64,000 nt of DNA, taken from assembly GCA_933228675.1 (NCBI GenBank), contig OW121743.1:91323998-91387997 (forward strand), given 5' to 3'. The notes under the pieces are model-generated. The model searched no databases. It saw only the letters and a list, made by a program, of their open reading frames with translations, and had not been told where the DNA came from. Every line of letters starts with the position of its first letter. Positions within the stretch are counted from its first letter, which is position 1. Shown here piece by piece: positions 36,794-50,537 of the stretch. Both the position numbers and the translations under genes were made by a program. The DNA comes from Stomorhina lunata. Taxonomy: Eukaryota; Arthropoda; Insecta; Diptera; Rhiniidae.

Positions 36794-37347
36794 TTTCTAA
36801 TTTATTTACCAACGTAGTCTACATCAACAGCAACGCAATCATTTCAGCTCCGTTTTATAAATTCAATACTACCCTTTTAAAACAATTGAACGTTTGCCCC
36901 AAAATAGGTTCACCAGTTACTGTCCCCTCGGATGACGATCTTTTCTATAAGTCAAAATGATTTTGTCAATCTTTCGATATTTACTGGCGTAACCTCCAGA
37001 CTTTTCATTAAATATGTTAATATGTTGCCTTACACACTGATCACTACTGACCAGATAGAGATGAGAGGCTAAGCTGGTATATTGACTTTTACGCTGATGG
37101 TCCTCTACCTCTAAAGACGTACATGGTGACCTTTACTGACCAGTGACTTTTACATATGATGTGGAACCAAGGACTAGTCTATGTAAGATAATTGTTGTAC
37201 TTAGTATATTTAAGTACTGGATTACTAGATTACGGAATTATTTCCAAAAAATGTTATATGTGTATAGTGTGATTCTTTATAAAATAAAGTTGGAGGTTCA
37301 AAAATCATTAAACAAAATTTGGGTTCGTATTCAAACATTTAATGATT
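36794..37347. other. intergenic DNA
   Basis: No gene supported. Slightly less AT-rich than average, with several short open frames but no recognisable domain. Confidence 0.35.
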
Positions 37348-39330
<1,983 letters not shown>

Positions 39331-40126
39331 ATACCCTTCACCACCATAGGTGGAAAGGGTATTATAAGTTTGTGCTGATGTTTGTAACGCATAGAAATAT
39401 TTGTCTTAGACCCACCTTTTAGTATACCAATAGACTTAGAATCACTTTCTGAGTCGATTTAGCGATGTCCGTCCGTCTGGCTGGCTGGACGGCTGGCTGG
39501 CTGGACCCCCATGTAAACCTTGTAATCAAACTAAAGGTCGCAATTCTAAAGATAATTTTATGAAATTTGGCACAGATAATTTTTTTGATAATGGGACCAT
39601 GGCTATTGAAATTGGTCAAAATCGGTCCATTATTCATGGTACCTCCCATAGGTCCCACTTCCCGGAATTGCTATATTGGCCACAAATATCAATATTTTTT
39701 CATGAAATTTAAAACAGATACTGTTTATGTAAACTTAAATCACTGTACCAAAATTCGTTGAAATCGGTCCACATTTGACCATAGCTCCCATACAAACTCT
39801 TCTTCAAAAACCCACTAAATGAGACAAAAAATCACTAAAACGCTCGTAAATCTAAAGATGATGAGAATTTCAAGTTTATTTTTTGCACACATAGTTTTTG
39901 TAATCAATTTGCCAAATTTCGAGATAATCGGTCCACATTTGACCCTAGCTCTCATATAAGTCCAAATGACGGAAACAGGTTGAATATATATGTTTTGAGA
40001 AAATGTTTGTATGATGGCAAAATTTAGCAAATTTTTGTCTTTATACAGGAAAAATAACACCTTTGACCTTAGTGGTGAAGGGTATCGTATGGTCGGCTTG
40101 ACCGACTATAGCGCTTTCTTACTTGT
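39331..40126 (+). mobile_element. DINE-1/mini-me-like element, subfamily B, complete copy 1
   Basis: Starts ATACCCTTCACCACCATAGG and ends GGTCGGCTTGACCGACTATA, then GCGCTTTCTTACTTG. GATGTCCGTCCGTCTGGC begins a short GTCY/GGCT tract. Three copies of the AATCGGTCCA plus ATAGCTCCCATA-type module follow. Nearly identical over its whole length to 49722-50537, so both were recently active. No transposase is encoded. Confidence 0.85.
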
Positions 40127-41439
40127 TGTTGTAGTTAATTTGTTCAAGAATTGATTTCATAAGATTTTTTTCAATATCATTCAAATTTTTTTTCAGAATT
40201 GCTTCCTTATTTCCATTGTCCAGAAAAGGCAAAACAAATGCAATAAAATGTCTAAATGACAAATCATGACAAATATTGAAATGATTAATGGAAAAAGACT
40301 TCTTGGATTTTTGGCACTCAACAAAAAAATTAAGAAAATTATAATCAAAATAATTGTTTTTTGTTAAAAATTTCATGGAATTTAAAGAAAACAATTTAAG
40401 ATTTGTTATTAAAATTAACAATACAAGCAAGTGAGGACAAGGCGTAAAAATCAAATTTTATATAAAAGAACGGACATGAAGTCTAGAACTTAGATTTTTT
40501 TTCTAAAAAAATGTTTGTTTGTTTAACAACAAATGGCAAGTGAAACAATTAAAAGGCGTTTTCATATAGAAAATATTATGTTAGGGAACAACAATGAAAC
40601 AATTAATTTAGTAGCAAAATATAAAAAAAAACAAGGAAATCATTCTTATAAAAGGAAGGGACAACTTTTGTTGCTTTTGCTCAACAAAGAAATTGCAATT
40701 TATATAAATTGAAATTTTTTAATTCTCACTCCCTTTTTATAAACAAAATTTTTTAAAAGGTTTTTTTTCTAAGGATCTTGTTACCAAAAAAATAGACCTT
40801 CCTTTTTCTTCTATTTTCCCTTAACCAACAACACATATGTATTTTTCTTGTATTCTCCATTCAATGTTTAGACAACATGTAAAAAAATTTTTTTTGTCTT
40901 ATTTGGAAAGAAAATTGTAAAATTTATTTTTTGGCACTTGTTTAGATTTCTTGTTTTTATTGCATAAAACTCGTATTTATTTAGTGCTACTGTCAATCTT
41001 AGTAAAAACTAATATTTCTTGAAAATTCCTTTATTCCTTTGTAATGGAAAAGGTAAGATTTTGGTATGTTTGCTAACGAGCCTTCATGCTGAGCCCAATA
41101 AACTCTTTTGTTTTGCGATCGTCTTTCTTAAGAATGTTATGTTTTTTTATTTCAGCAGGAAGAAGTTGTGCTGTAATGTTTTGGTAAAAATAAATTAACT
41201 TTTTCTATTATTCATTCATGAAATGCAATTATTCAACAATATTTGTTTTGGATTAATAAGAATTACTTTATTTCTTTTTATTTTTTTTATATAAATACAG
41301 GGAAATGGCTAAAAAATTTAAGATCCTGTTTCGTCAAAACCTTTAGAATAAAAAGACAATTTTATATCAAAAAAAATGTATATGCATTTGTTTCTCAAAT
41401 GCCTTGTAAAGTTTCTTACCCTTAACCCATAGCCACAAA
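40127..41439. other. AT-rich intergenic DNA
   Basis: No gene supported. A 111-codon minus-strand frame ends in the adjacent DINE-like terminus and I do not call it a gene. Confidence 0.35.
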
Positions 41440-41742
41440 TTTATTTGAATGAAATTCAGTCTAAATAAAGTCTTTGCTAGAAATCACCAAAAATTATTGT
41501 TGAAATCGATTCATACTTGGCCAGAGCTCCTATACTACACCAATCTCTAAAAGTCACTTGAATAGCCCGAACAGACATGCACAATCTTTACACATAAACA
41601 AAATTCATAAACGTAAATCGATATGCAAAATTTCCAGACAATCGGTCCTAGCCGGAATTGAATTAATTAGCTTAATATATCATATTCAGCCTTGGTCCGA
41701 GCCCCGGTCACGGCAACATAAATTCCTATAACTACTAATTTC
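41440..41742 (+). mobile_element. decayed DINE-like internal sequence
   Basis: GTTGAAATCGATTCATACTT followed by GGCCAGAGCTCCTATAC is a degenerate copy of the recurring internal module of subfamilies A and B. No ends are visible. Confidence 0.4.
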
Positions 41743-41995
41743 TATTAAAACAAGTAAGAAAGTCGTTCAAGCCCGACCATAAGATACCCTTTTACCTCTA
41801 AGGTCAAAGGTCTTCTTTTTCCTGTATAAAGACAAATATCTGCTAAATTTTGCCATCATACAAACATTTTCTCAAAACTAATATATTTAAGCTGTTTTCG
41901 TCATTTGGAATTATATGAGAGCTAGGGTTAAATGTGAACCGATTATATTGAAATTTGGCAAATTGATTACAGTTTTCAAAAAATTATGTATACAA
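41743..41995 (-). mobile_element. 3' part of a DINE-like element, subfamily B
   Basis: Reads on the minus strand as the last 240 bp of the complete copies, including the AAGGGTATC segment, a diverged hairpin and CTTTCTTACTTG. It is 5'-truncated. Confidence 0.7.
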
Positions 41996-42960
41996 AAAAA
42001 GGGGTTTCAAAAAATGAGTTTTTTTACAAATATGGTAACACTGACTCTATTTGCAGCGCGTTTCAGAAAAAACTTTTCTAATCAATAATAGATATGTCAG
42101 AAAATATAAACATTATAATTTTTTTCAAATCCGTGCTTTGCCTTTTGAGAAATTTTTGTTTAAACTAAATTTTTTTTTACAAATTGAAATTTTTTGGAGA
42201 GGGCATGTGCGAGGACCCAAAGTCTAATTAACAAAAAATTTGTTTTATACGCATTCTCATTGTGTTTTATTTGAAAAACTTTAAAAATCTATTTATGTTT
42301 CTTAAGAAAATATTTTTTTTATGGAAAAATTAAAAAAAAGCGAAATTTTTGTTAAGTTTCAACTTTGAATATTTTTAACTTTCAAACGAAAGAAGATATC
42401 TATAACCGACTTACACAAAAATTTTATAGAATTTTATTACAAATATTCTTAAAAAATTGTTGGTCCTCAGATGCGTTCACCAGATCAAAAAAAACTTAAA
42501 AACATAGGTAAAAAATCAACCCAAAAAATCCTTTTTACCCAAATATCTCGAAACCCAAAGGAGATAACCTACACATGTAAGCGTATTTCTTGTAGATCTT
42601 CTCAAGAACAACTTAAGTTTAAAATTTCTTTTCAATCCATCCATAAATGGATTTTTGGCGAATTTTTAAAAACACTCGAGGTGACCAACTTTAAAGGACC
42701 ATCAATTACTCTTCCGACCCTTCGTGGACCAGTGCTTTTGAAAACCAACTCGAATACTCCTTGACTATCACCATGCCAAATTTCATTCAAATATCTCCAG
42801 TCGTTCAAAAGTTACAGAATTATTTAAAAAAAAGCGGTCGTAAACCACTGTGCGGCGGTAGGCTTACCTGCAATAACAGGCCGTCGATGTAAAATAAATA
42901 TAATTGGCAGTAGAACAAAAACCTTAAACAATGCGTCTAAACAACAACAACAAATGGGGA
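41996..42960. other. possible decayed non-autonomous element
   Basis: Moderately AT-rich, with CCAAATTTCATTCAAATATC and an ACCACTGTGCGGCGG motif near 42846 that look like transposon-derived sequence. I could not pair terminal repeats. A 97-codon + frame at 42471-42764 shows no recognisable domain. Confidence 0.3.
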
Positions 42961-43035
42961 CATTACGTACAATTAAAGTGTAGATTTAAAAAAAGCTTTA
43001 TCTCTCCTTTTTATCACATTTTACCACTCTACTAT

Positions 43036-44334
43036 CAGGGGTGGGCACGCTTTAGGGTAAAAAGAGCCATTTTGAAATATCATATTTTTTAAAAGAGCTG
43101 GTTAAGAATAGGGTGAATTATTCCCAAGAAGGATATGACAGAATATTATCAAGAAAAGGGAGCAAACGATCAGTCGGGATCAACTGAACGATTTTGATAA
43201 AATTTGGACGGACTTTTTGAAATTTTGCCGCTAAGGGGGTAAAAAGGTGGGAAAAATGAAAATGTTATATCTCTTAAAGTAATAGGTATAGAAACAAAAC
43301 AACTAACCGATTTTGCCGCTAAGGGGGATAAAAGGGAAAAAAATTAAAATGTTATATCTCCTAAATGAATAGGTATAGAAACAAAACTTACATTTTGAAC
43401 AGCTTTTAAAATAAGCTGACAGGGTTGGTACTTTTTTTTTTGAAATTGTGCCCGATTTTTTTTGGTACTCTTTAGTCCACTCTAATCTTTTGAACCAAAG
43501 AATGCAATCAATAGATATGAAAAAAAATATTGAATACATAACTATTTGGTACTTTTTTAATTTTGGGGGGCAAAATGAGTAAAACATCCAATAAAGTAAT
43601 GTGAATTCAAACATAACTTAATAGCTTTTTAATAAAATATACCGAATTCAATTGGTACCAAAGAAGTACCAAATATGCATATGAAACTTTTTTAAATTAG
43701 GGATTATAAAGGGGGAAAACTGGTTACATTAAAACTTTTAAAGTTATAGGTATGGAAACAAAATTTAAATTTCATTTTAATCATCCGAAAAAATAAGAAG
43801 ACGAGTAATTGGTACTTTTTGGAAAATATACTGTGTGAAAAATATTTTTGGTACTTTTTTTTACTTTTAAACAAATGAACTTAAAAACAAAAAGTATATC
43901 GCAATCGATTAAGAAAATTGTTATATTTATAGAGGCAGCGCCATATATTAAGACAAACAGAACGAAAATCAACTAAAATATGTGTCCCTATTGCCGTTCT
44001 CAACCCAACTCAGTTGACCTAACTTCCACTAAACCAAATTATTTTTTGATATTCCGCAATTTAAAAAAATTATTTAGTTGGGTGAATGTTAGGTCGACTA
44101 ACAGACGACCAAACTGAGTTGAGTTGAGAAGGGCAATAGGGGCAATAATTATGAAGATTTTTATTAATAGTTGCTATTTTATTAAAGAATGCTATACATT
44201 TTTTATAATTTGGACAATTCGAGTTGGAGTGAATCCCAGAGATCAATTTATGTAGGTTAAAAAGTAAGAAAACTTAAATCACTTCTTTAAAGTTTCGCTT
44301 CCGTTCGGCTCTTTGAGCCCTAAAAGCCGCATTT
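43036..44334. mobile_element. hAT-like non-autonomous element
   Basis: The left end CAGGGGTGGGCACGC fits hAT-superfamily termini. It is followed by AGAGCCATTTTGAAA, and the right side has CGGCTCTTTGAGCCC and GCATTTGACCACCGTTA, a degraded inverted counterpart. The inside has repeated short modules (CTAAGGGGGTAAAAAGG twice) but no transposase. A convincing 8-bp target duplication was not found. Confidence 0.5.
43986..44150. mobile_element. small MITE nested in the hAT-like element
   Basis: The left arm CCCTATTGCCGTTCTCAACC, then CAACTCAGTTGACCTAAC, is mirrored by a right arm that reads inverted as CCCTATTGCCCTTCTCAAC, CAACTCAGTTT and CGACCTAAC. The total is about 165 bp with arms of about 40-55 bp, so it forms a near-complete hairpin. 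Confidence 0.65.
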
Positions 44335-44469
44335 GACCACCGTTAATATATACTTGTTAAATACAATTATAGCGGCAGTATTTGCTTGAGTGTTACTTCT
44401 CTTAAAAAAATTAGTGGTACATATTCTCAGGCTCATTTATTATGCAAAAAATTTCGTTAAATCGCGTTG

Positions 44470-44800
44470 TTTTTTATACCCATAGAAATATTTGCCTGAG
44501 ACCACCTTTAAGAATTCTGATCTGCTTAGAATTAATTCCTGAGTAGTTTTAACGATGCCAGTACGTTCGTATGCCTGACCTGCTGGACGTCCTTGTAATC
44601 AAAATGTAATTTCTATGATAATTTGATAAAAGTTAATAAAAATATATTTTTTGCTGTAGGTCTATTGCTATTGAAATCGTTTCATTATTTCAGGTACCTT
44701 CTGGAATTTATGTTTTGAACCTTAAGCATATTTTTAGGAAATCTAGAAGAAATAATTCTCGTAGAATAGAAAATCACTGAACGAAATTTGGTTGTAATCA
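44470..44800 (+). mobile_element. decayed DINE-like element, subfamily B
   Basis: TTTTTATACCCATAGAAATA, TTTGCCTGAGACCACCTTT and GATGCCAGTACGTTCGTATG follow the order of the complete copies at 39331 and 49722 with many substitutions and indels. The 3' end is not recognisable. Confidence 0.55.
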
Positions 44801-44830
44801 GTCCCATTACTAAAATGGTATGAACAAGTT

Positions 44831-45385
44831 CCGACAGGTGGCGCCACTGAAAATTGCTAAAATTAAATTAGTTCGTAAATTGTACATTTGATCATGCTAT
44901 GATCTTTAGCAAAGTTGTTGCGCATGAGCGCATTTCTAAATTAGTATGACCAATTTCTGACAGGTGGCGCCACTGAAAATTACACAAAATTAATTAAATC
45001 ATAAACTGTGCATTTTATCATGCGACGATCTTTAGAAAAGTTGTTGCGCATAAGCCGACAAAGGTTTCAAAATTGGTTAGACTAATTTCCGACAGAGGGC
45101 GCCACTAAAGATTACTCACAATTAACTAAATCCTAAACCACGCTTATGATCTTTAGCAAAGTTGTTGCTTATGAGTCGACGGAGGTTTCTCGTGCGATTA
45201 ATTTCCGATAGATGGCGACATTAAACATTTTTAAAATTAATTTAATCATAAAATATGCATTTGATCATGTGTTGATCGGACAAAATTGATAAAATGATTC
45301 AAAATTTATTGGATATTTGTGTAACTTCTTTTCTTCAAATTTATTTTAATTTGTTTTATAGCGACGGGCACAGGGTACAGCTAGT
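44831..45385 (+). mobile_element. tandem-repeat-bearing element with a Helitron-like CTAGT end
   Basis: Four diverged copies of a 115-132 bp unit start at 44831, 44957, 45089 and 45204, each beginning CCGACAGGTGGCGCCACT or a close variant and containing a GATCTTTAGCAAAGTTGTTG segment. About 180 bp after the last unit start the sequence ends GGGTACAGCTAGT, a 3' terminus typical of Helitrons. No RepHel protein is present. The link between the array and that terminus is inferred from position. Confidence 0.4.
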
Positions 45386-45542
45386 CACTTATAATTTTTT
45401 TTAATATTTAATAATACCCGGCTTTGCCTGTATTTCATTTTAAGTTATTGAGACACTAATAACTGATTCGGAGAAAATAGTTCTATGGAAGAATCTTAAC
45501 AGATCTACCTATATATTGTCGTACCAATATTTCGGTGAGTTA

Positions 45543-46603
45543 TAACACAGAGCAACAGCAAAAATGTGCTCGAGTAACCACTATATACATTTGATGTATC
45601 ATGGCTACCTTAGTACAAAAATGGTAAAATTTTTAAATTCTATGGCAAGATTTAAAAAAAAATTTTTTTTTTTTAAATTGCAATTTTTTTCAGACTTTCT
45701 TCAAATAATTAATAATAATTCAAAAAGTACGTAAAAAAAAATAGCCAGTGCAAATTGTAGTAACTCGAAAACTGTTTAACCAATTTTAAAGATATGTAGC
45801 TTATTGGAAATCTCATTGTATTTGCCCTAAGGACCAGGATCCACTTTTTTGCAAAAGGGGGAATAAATAGCGTTAATTTTGCAAAAACTTAAAATTTGTC
45901 AATTTTTTTTCGATTTAAACGCTATTTTTCAGATTTGGGGCCTATGCGCTACGTGTTAACGTCGTCCAATTCGACTAAAATTTTGTGAGTGGAAGTTTCT
46001 CACCAAATCTCACAATAATCCGACATGCACCCCCTGAAATTGGAAAATTTATTTTTTTCATACATTTGAAAACCCGCTATAATACGTATATCAAGCAAAA
46101 AACTAAAATTTTGTGAAAATAAGCGAATTCACTAAATTGTGAATAAATTCGAAAAAAATCAATCGATTTTTATATGTCGCTATGCGATAAAATAATAAAT
46201 CTGGAAGTTTTTTGCTGTTTTCAATTGTTCATGATTTTTTTAAAACGAAAATTTTTGGCATTTTTACATAAAAAATATATATTTTTTTTAAGTTTTTTAT
46301 TATGACTCCGATACTATTGATCCGATTGAAACGCGAAATATAGACGAATTAAAGGCTAAGTAAATCTTAATTCTTCTGATTTTGTTTTAATAATATCGGA
46401 CTAGTAGTTTTTGAGTTATCATTAATTATTTGAAGAAACGTCTAAGAAAAAATTGCAATTTAAAAAAAAAAATTAAAAAAAAAATCTTGCCATAGAATTT
46501 AAAAATTTTACCATTTTTGTACAAAGGTAGTCATGATACATCAAAATTGTATAGTGGTTTTAAGAGCACATGAAATTTTTTTTATTTTGTTGTGCTGTGT
46601 AAT
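45543..46603. mobile_element. 1.06-kb element with about 170-bp terminal inverted repeats
   Basis: 45543-45715 and 46425-46603 are inverted copies. Shared segments are ACACAG, GTGCTC, AACCACTATA, ATGTATCATG followed by GCTACCTT, ATGGTAAAATTTTTAAATTC and GGCAAGATTT. The centre (about 45720-46420) is non-coding. It behaves as a foldback or long-TIR MITE. Confidence 0.75.
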
Positions 46604-46608
46604 CATTA

Positions 46609-47540
46609 TTACTAACACTGTTACATATTTTGCTACACCAGTCCCTTTTTATGAATAAAGAAAATAAATAAAATATTTTATGATACAAAAAGAAAATTTT
46701 GTTTAAAACCACAAGAATACGCAATATTTAAAAAACATGCAATATTTATTTTAAAACAAAGAAGCATTTTATATTTATTTAATTTTTACAACAAACATCC
46801 TTCTGCATGGATCTGCACACATACATATGGACATACACTTATAGCAGAAACAAAAATGCCCATAAAAAATACTCACGTATTGTTATACAATTCTCTGAAC
46901 ATTTTCTCAAACTCATGTCTAAGTCCTATGTTTTATTTGCAATTTCCCTGAATAGATCGTGATCAGTTTGCCAGTCAGTGTTCGTTCACATGTTTGGGAA
47001 TTTTGCTAGTTTTTTCTAAAATTCTACTTAAAGAGTTTTCTTTTGTCCCGCCATCGCAGTATCTTGTTGGCTTTTGTATTAGTGTCATTTTGATTTGTTT
47101 TTTTGAGAATTGCGTATTATATCGTTTTCTATTTTTTGCAATATTGTATAAGCAGATTAGTTTTTTTTTTATAAATATTGATTTAAGGTATTTTAGTTAG
47201 TTCATTGTTAGTCTGAGGAATTTTATGTATGAGAATTTATTTTACAGCAATCGATCGATAACAAACCTTATGGTTTTAATGGGTAAAGGATTAAAAAAAT
47301 ATATTGAGTTTTTTATGAAAGATTTGTTTTAGGAAAAGGCTTAAATTTATTAGATATTTATCTAGGTCTAGTTTTGATTAATCCTTTCAAGGTGTGAGAA
47401 AAACAAGATGTGCGAAAAAATATTTTCGTATATATTTTTTATGGTATGTATCTGTAGTGATGTGGAATTTAAAGGCAAATGTTTAAGATATAGGAAATGG
47501 TTGTAAAAAAAAAATTAATAAAAAAAATAATATTTTGAAA
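46609..47540. other. AT-rich intergenic DNA
   Basis: No gene supported. Confidence 0.35.
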
Positions 47541-48780
47541 TGTCCAATGATAAGCATCTACTCGACCGGAATTGGTCAATAAAGGGACCAGTCAATTTTT
47601 TCATAAATATAAGACCAGGTTACTCACGTCGATAATTAAATGTCCTAGTGGTTCTAGTGCATCTACCCTATAGTTAGTCCGGACTTAACACCGAGTGATA
47701 ACTACCTACTTTCGTAAGGACAATCTAAATACAGGCAAAGCCGGCTAAAACGAATCATTTTATAACGTAAATTGGATATAAATTTAGGAGCAGTTCTCGA
47801 TTTTGAAGTGTCTTTTAACGGTATGTCAAAATATGGTAGCTATCGTCAAATATGAACCGATTTCAACGAAATTATGTTTAGTTATTTTCTTTTGTATAAG
47901 TAGTATTTCATCTAGAATTCATAAAAATATACTAAAGATTCTTCAACTATTATTTATTTTGCTTTCACAAGGTGGCTTGGTATCTTCATATGACATTGGA
48001 AAGAATATTCCAAAGTATTGATCCGATGCGATAAACACCGACTTACAACCGGTTAATTACATGAGATATTATGAAATAATAATATAATAGCTAAAAGACC
48101 ACAATCCAATGCTAAGATTTCGGTTAACTAACTACTATTTGATGATAAGTACTTCGGCTTATAGATAAACGATCCGACAAGATAACTACTGATTTATAGT
48201 GCGGAGAGATAAATACTTCGGCTTTTGGCCTGCTATCTACAAGGCAAAATAATATTCTAATGAGATAAATGTGGGGTTTATATAACTCAAGCGTCTGACG
48301 ATTGAGTGAAATTTACATGTATTTTGATTTTGTTACAATAACAAAACACATGTAAATTTCACTCAATCGTCAGGCGCTTGAGTTATATAAACCCTACAAA
48401 ATTCTTCCGTTCTTTATAGACTAACTGCTGATCTACAATCCGACGAGGTAAAAACTTCCGTCTAGATAATTGCTTTCGACTAGATAAATGCTTTGATTCA
48501 TATCTGTAATTCTACGAGAAAAATACTTTGGCTCTCGATCGGCTATATCTCCAAGGTAAAACAATATTCCGATGAGACAAAATCTTAGGTTCTCTATAAA
48601 TATTTTCGACGAGATAACTATTCTGATGAGACGGATCTCGAAAGGCTAAGTACAGATCTATAATTTAGTGAGATTAACACTTCGGCAAACTTCAGAGCAA
48701 AATGATACTGCGATGAGATAAAATCCTCGGCTCTTGATCGGCTATACTATAGTATAAATAAATAACAATCGGTGCTAACT
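47541..48780. repeat. degenerate tandem-like repeat region
   Basis: Phrases of the type CCGATGAGATAAATACTTCG, GCTCTTGATCGGCTATA and CAAGGTAAAACAATATTCCG recur with many substitutions from about 48005 to 48750. No frame is maintained, so this reads as an old non-coding tandem array. The hairpin at 48271 lies within it. Confidence 0.5.
48271..48397. other. near-perfect 127-bp foldback hairpin
   Basis: 48271-48320 and 48348-48397 are inverted repeats of 50 bp with two mismatches (arm begins GTGGGGTTTATATAACTCAA). The short spacer contains its own TTTTGTTA/TAACAAAA stem. It may be a MITE, a recent inverted duplication or a small-RNA precursor. Confidence 0.7.
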
Positions 48781-49346
48781 ACTAGGAAGAACTCAGGGTT
48801 CTGAGTGTCACTTCTACTAAAAAATTATAGACCTCGAAAAAAGAGATCTAATGATCTCAGAATCATTGAGAGTTTTCATAAAGCCTATCCGCAAACTCTG
48901 ACTGCCAAGAATAGTAGAAAGACTCTGAAATCATAAAATTACTGAAATGGTTAGAAGGAGTTGCAGATAAAAGCGATTTCCTGTCAACTTCCAAGGGAAC
49001 TTGTTACAAGATTTTGGTCTTTGATTGATCCGAAAGGCTTAAGCTAGCTAATATAGTGTCTCAAAAGCCTTTCTAGAGGTTGATAGAATAATTCTGGTAA
49101 TGACATCATCAATATAGGTAAGGCAAAAATAAGTCTTTACAATGTCTTTAGTTTTTTCCAATTTCATATGAAGACATCTCCAATTTGTCGCATTGTAGGC
49201 TGTATTGCCATCGTACAACTCTGAGGAACGTGGATGATAAATGGCGAGGAGCGCCTCTGGTTTTTGTAGACAAGAATGACGTCAACAGACTAGACTAGGG
49301 AGCAGACTAGGGCACTTACATGAAGTCAATTATTTCCATATGAACT
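48781..49346. other. less AT-rich spacer, possibly a decayed element
   Basis: Base composition is noticeably more balanced than in neighbouring DNA, but every frame is broken and no domain is recognisable. Confidence 0.3.
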
Positions 49347-49462
49347 GATATTAATTTCTGACCTCCGTCAATTCTTTCCGTTATTGCTTATAAGCAGGAA
49401 CGGATATTAATTTCAGACCTCCGTCAATTCTGGTTTTTCCGTTATTGCTTATAAGCTGGAGT
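49347..49462 (+). repeat. two-copy tandem repeat of about 58 bp
   Basis: GATATTAATTTC[T/A]GACCTC, CGTCAATTCT, TTCCGTTATTGCTTATAAGC occurs at 49347 and again at about 49403. The second copy has a short GGTTT insertion. Confidence 0.75.
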
Positions 49463-49504
49463 AGGCAGCCCATACCACCAGTAGCCGATGAATTTTATGT
49501 AATT

Positions 49505-49721
49505 TTCGTAATCAATAAAACTCGTGAAAATGAGTATTAAATGGAATTAGGAATTGGATGTTGGAATTTGAATGTTAACAAAGTCAGCTGGTGCCGCTTC
49601 ATTAAAGAAACGACAAAAACAAAATAGGCAAGGAACAAATCAAAGTCCAATTTATACCAACAAAATACATGGTTCGAGAGAACAAAGAAATATAATCTCG
49701 AACATTGTTGCCACGATACTA
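49505..49721 (-). mobile_element. LTR-like sequence
   Basis: The minus strand reads TATCGTGGCAACAATGTTCG, AGATTATATTTCTTTGTTCT, then GGTATAAATTGG, matching the fragment at 31034-31130 in order. The outer boundary abuts the 5' end of a DINE-like copy. It resembles a solo or orphan LTR; the right boundary and any primer-binding site are unclear. Confidence 0.4.
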
Positions 49722-50537
49722 TTTTTATACCCTTCACCACCATAGGTGGAAAGGGTATTATAAGTTTGTGCTGATGTTTGTAACGCATAGAAATATTTGT
49801 CTTAGACCCACCTTTTAGTATACCAATATGCTTAGAATCACTTTCTGAGTCGATTTAGCGATGTCCGTCCGTCCGTCCGTCTGGCTGGCTGGACGGCTGG
49901 CTGGCTGGCTGGCTGGACCCCCATGTAAACCTTGTAATCCAACTACAGGTCGCAATTCTAAAGATAATTTGATGAAATTTGGCACAGAACATTTTTTTGA
50001 TAATGGGACCATGGCTATTGAAATTGGTCAAAATCGGTCCATTATTTATGGTACCTCCCATAGGTCCCACTTCCCGGAATTGCTATATTGGCCACAAATA
50101 TCAATATTTTTTCATGAAATTTAAAACAAATACTGCTTATGTAAACTTAAATCACTGTACCAAATTTCGTTGAAATCGGTCCACATTTGACCATAGCTCC
50201 CATACAAATTCTTCTTTAAAAACGCACTAAATGAGACAAAAAATCACTAAAACGCTCGTAAATCTAAAGATAATGGAAATTTTGAGTCTATTTTTTGCAT
50301 ACATAATTTTTGTAACAACTGTAATCAATCTGCCAAATTTCGAGATAATCGGTCCACATTTGAACCTAGCTCTCATATAAGTCCAAATGACGGAAACAGG
50401 TTGAATATATAAGTTTTGAGAAAATGTTTGTATTTAGCAAATATTTGTCTTTACACAGGAAAAATAACACCTTTGACCTTAGTGGTGAAGGGTATCGTAT
50501 GGTCGGCTTGACCGACTATAGCGCTTTCTTACTTGTT
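49722..50537 (+). mobile_element. DINE-1/mini-me-like element, subfamily B, complete copy 2
   Basis: Collinear with 39331-40126 from ATACCCTTCACCACCATAGG to GCGCTTTCTTACTTG. The GTCC/GGCT tract is longer here (49861-49916), as expected of an unstable microsatellite. There are only scattered substitutions and one small deletion near 50436. Overlapping open frames inside it are by-products of the element. Confidence 0.87.

Noticed and set aside
39419..39658. Frames on both strands inside DINE-like copies (also 49815-50173)
   Set aside because: They overlap each other in several frames and are shared only because the element copies are nearly identical; no transposase motif.
40119..40454. 111-codon minus-strand frame with a hydrophobic N-terminus
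   Set aside because: Its last codons and stop come from the adjoining DINE-like terminus, no domain is seen and composition is AT-driven.
47394..47402. Su(H)-type site TGTGAGAAA (another on the minus strand near 11829-11837)
   Set aside because: Isolated matches to a degenerate consensus far from ase, with no cluster.
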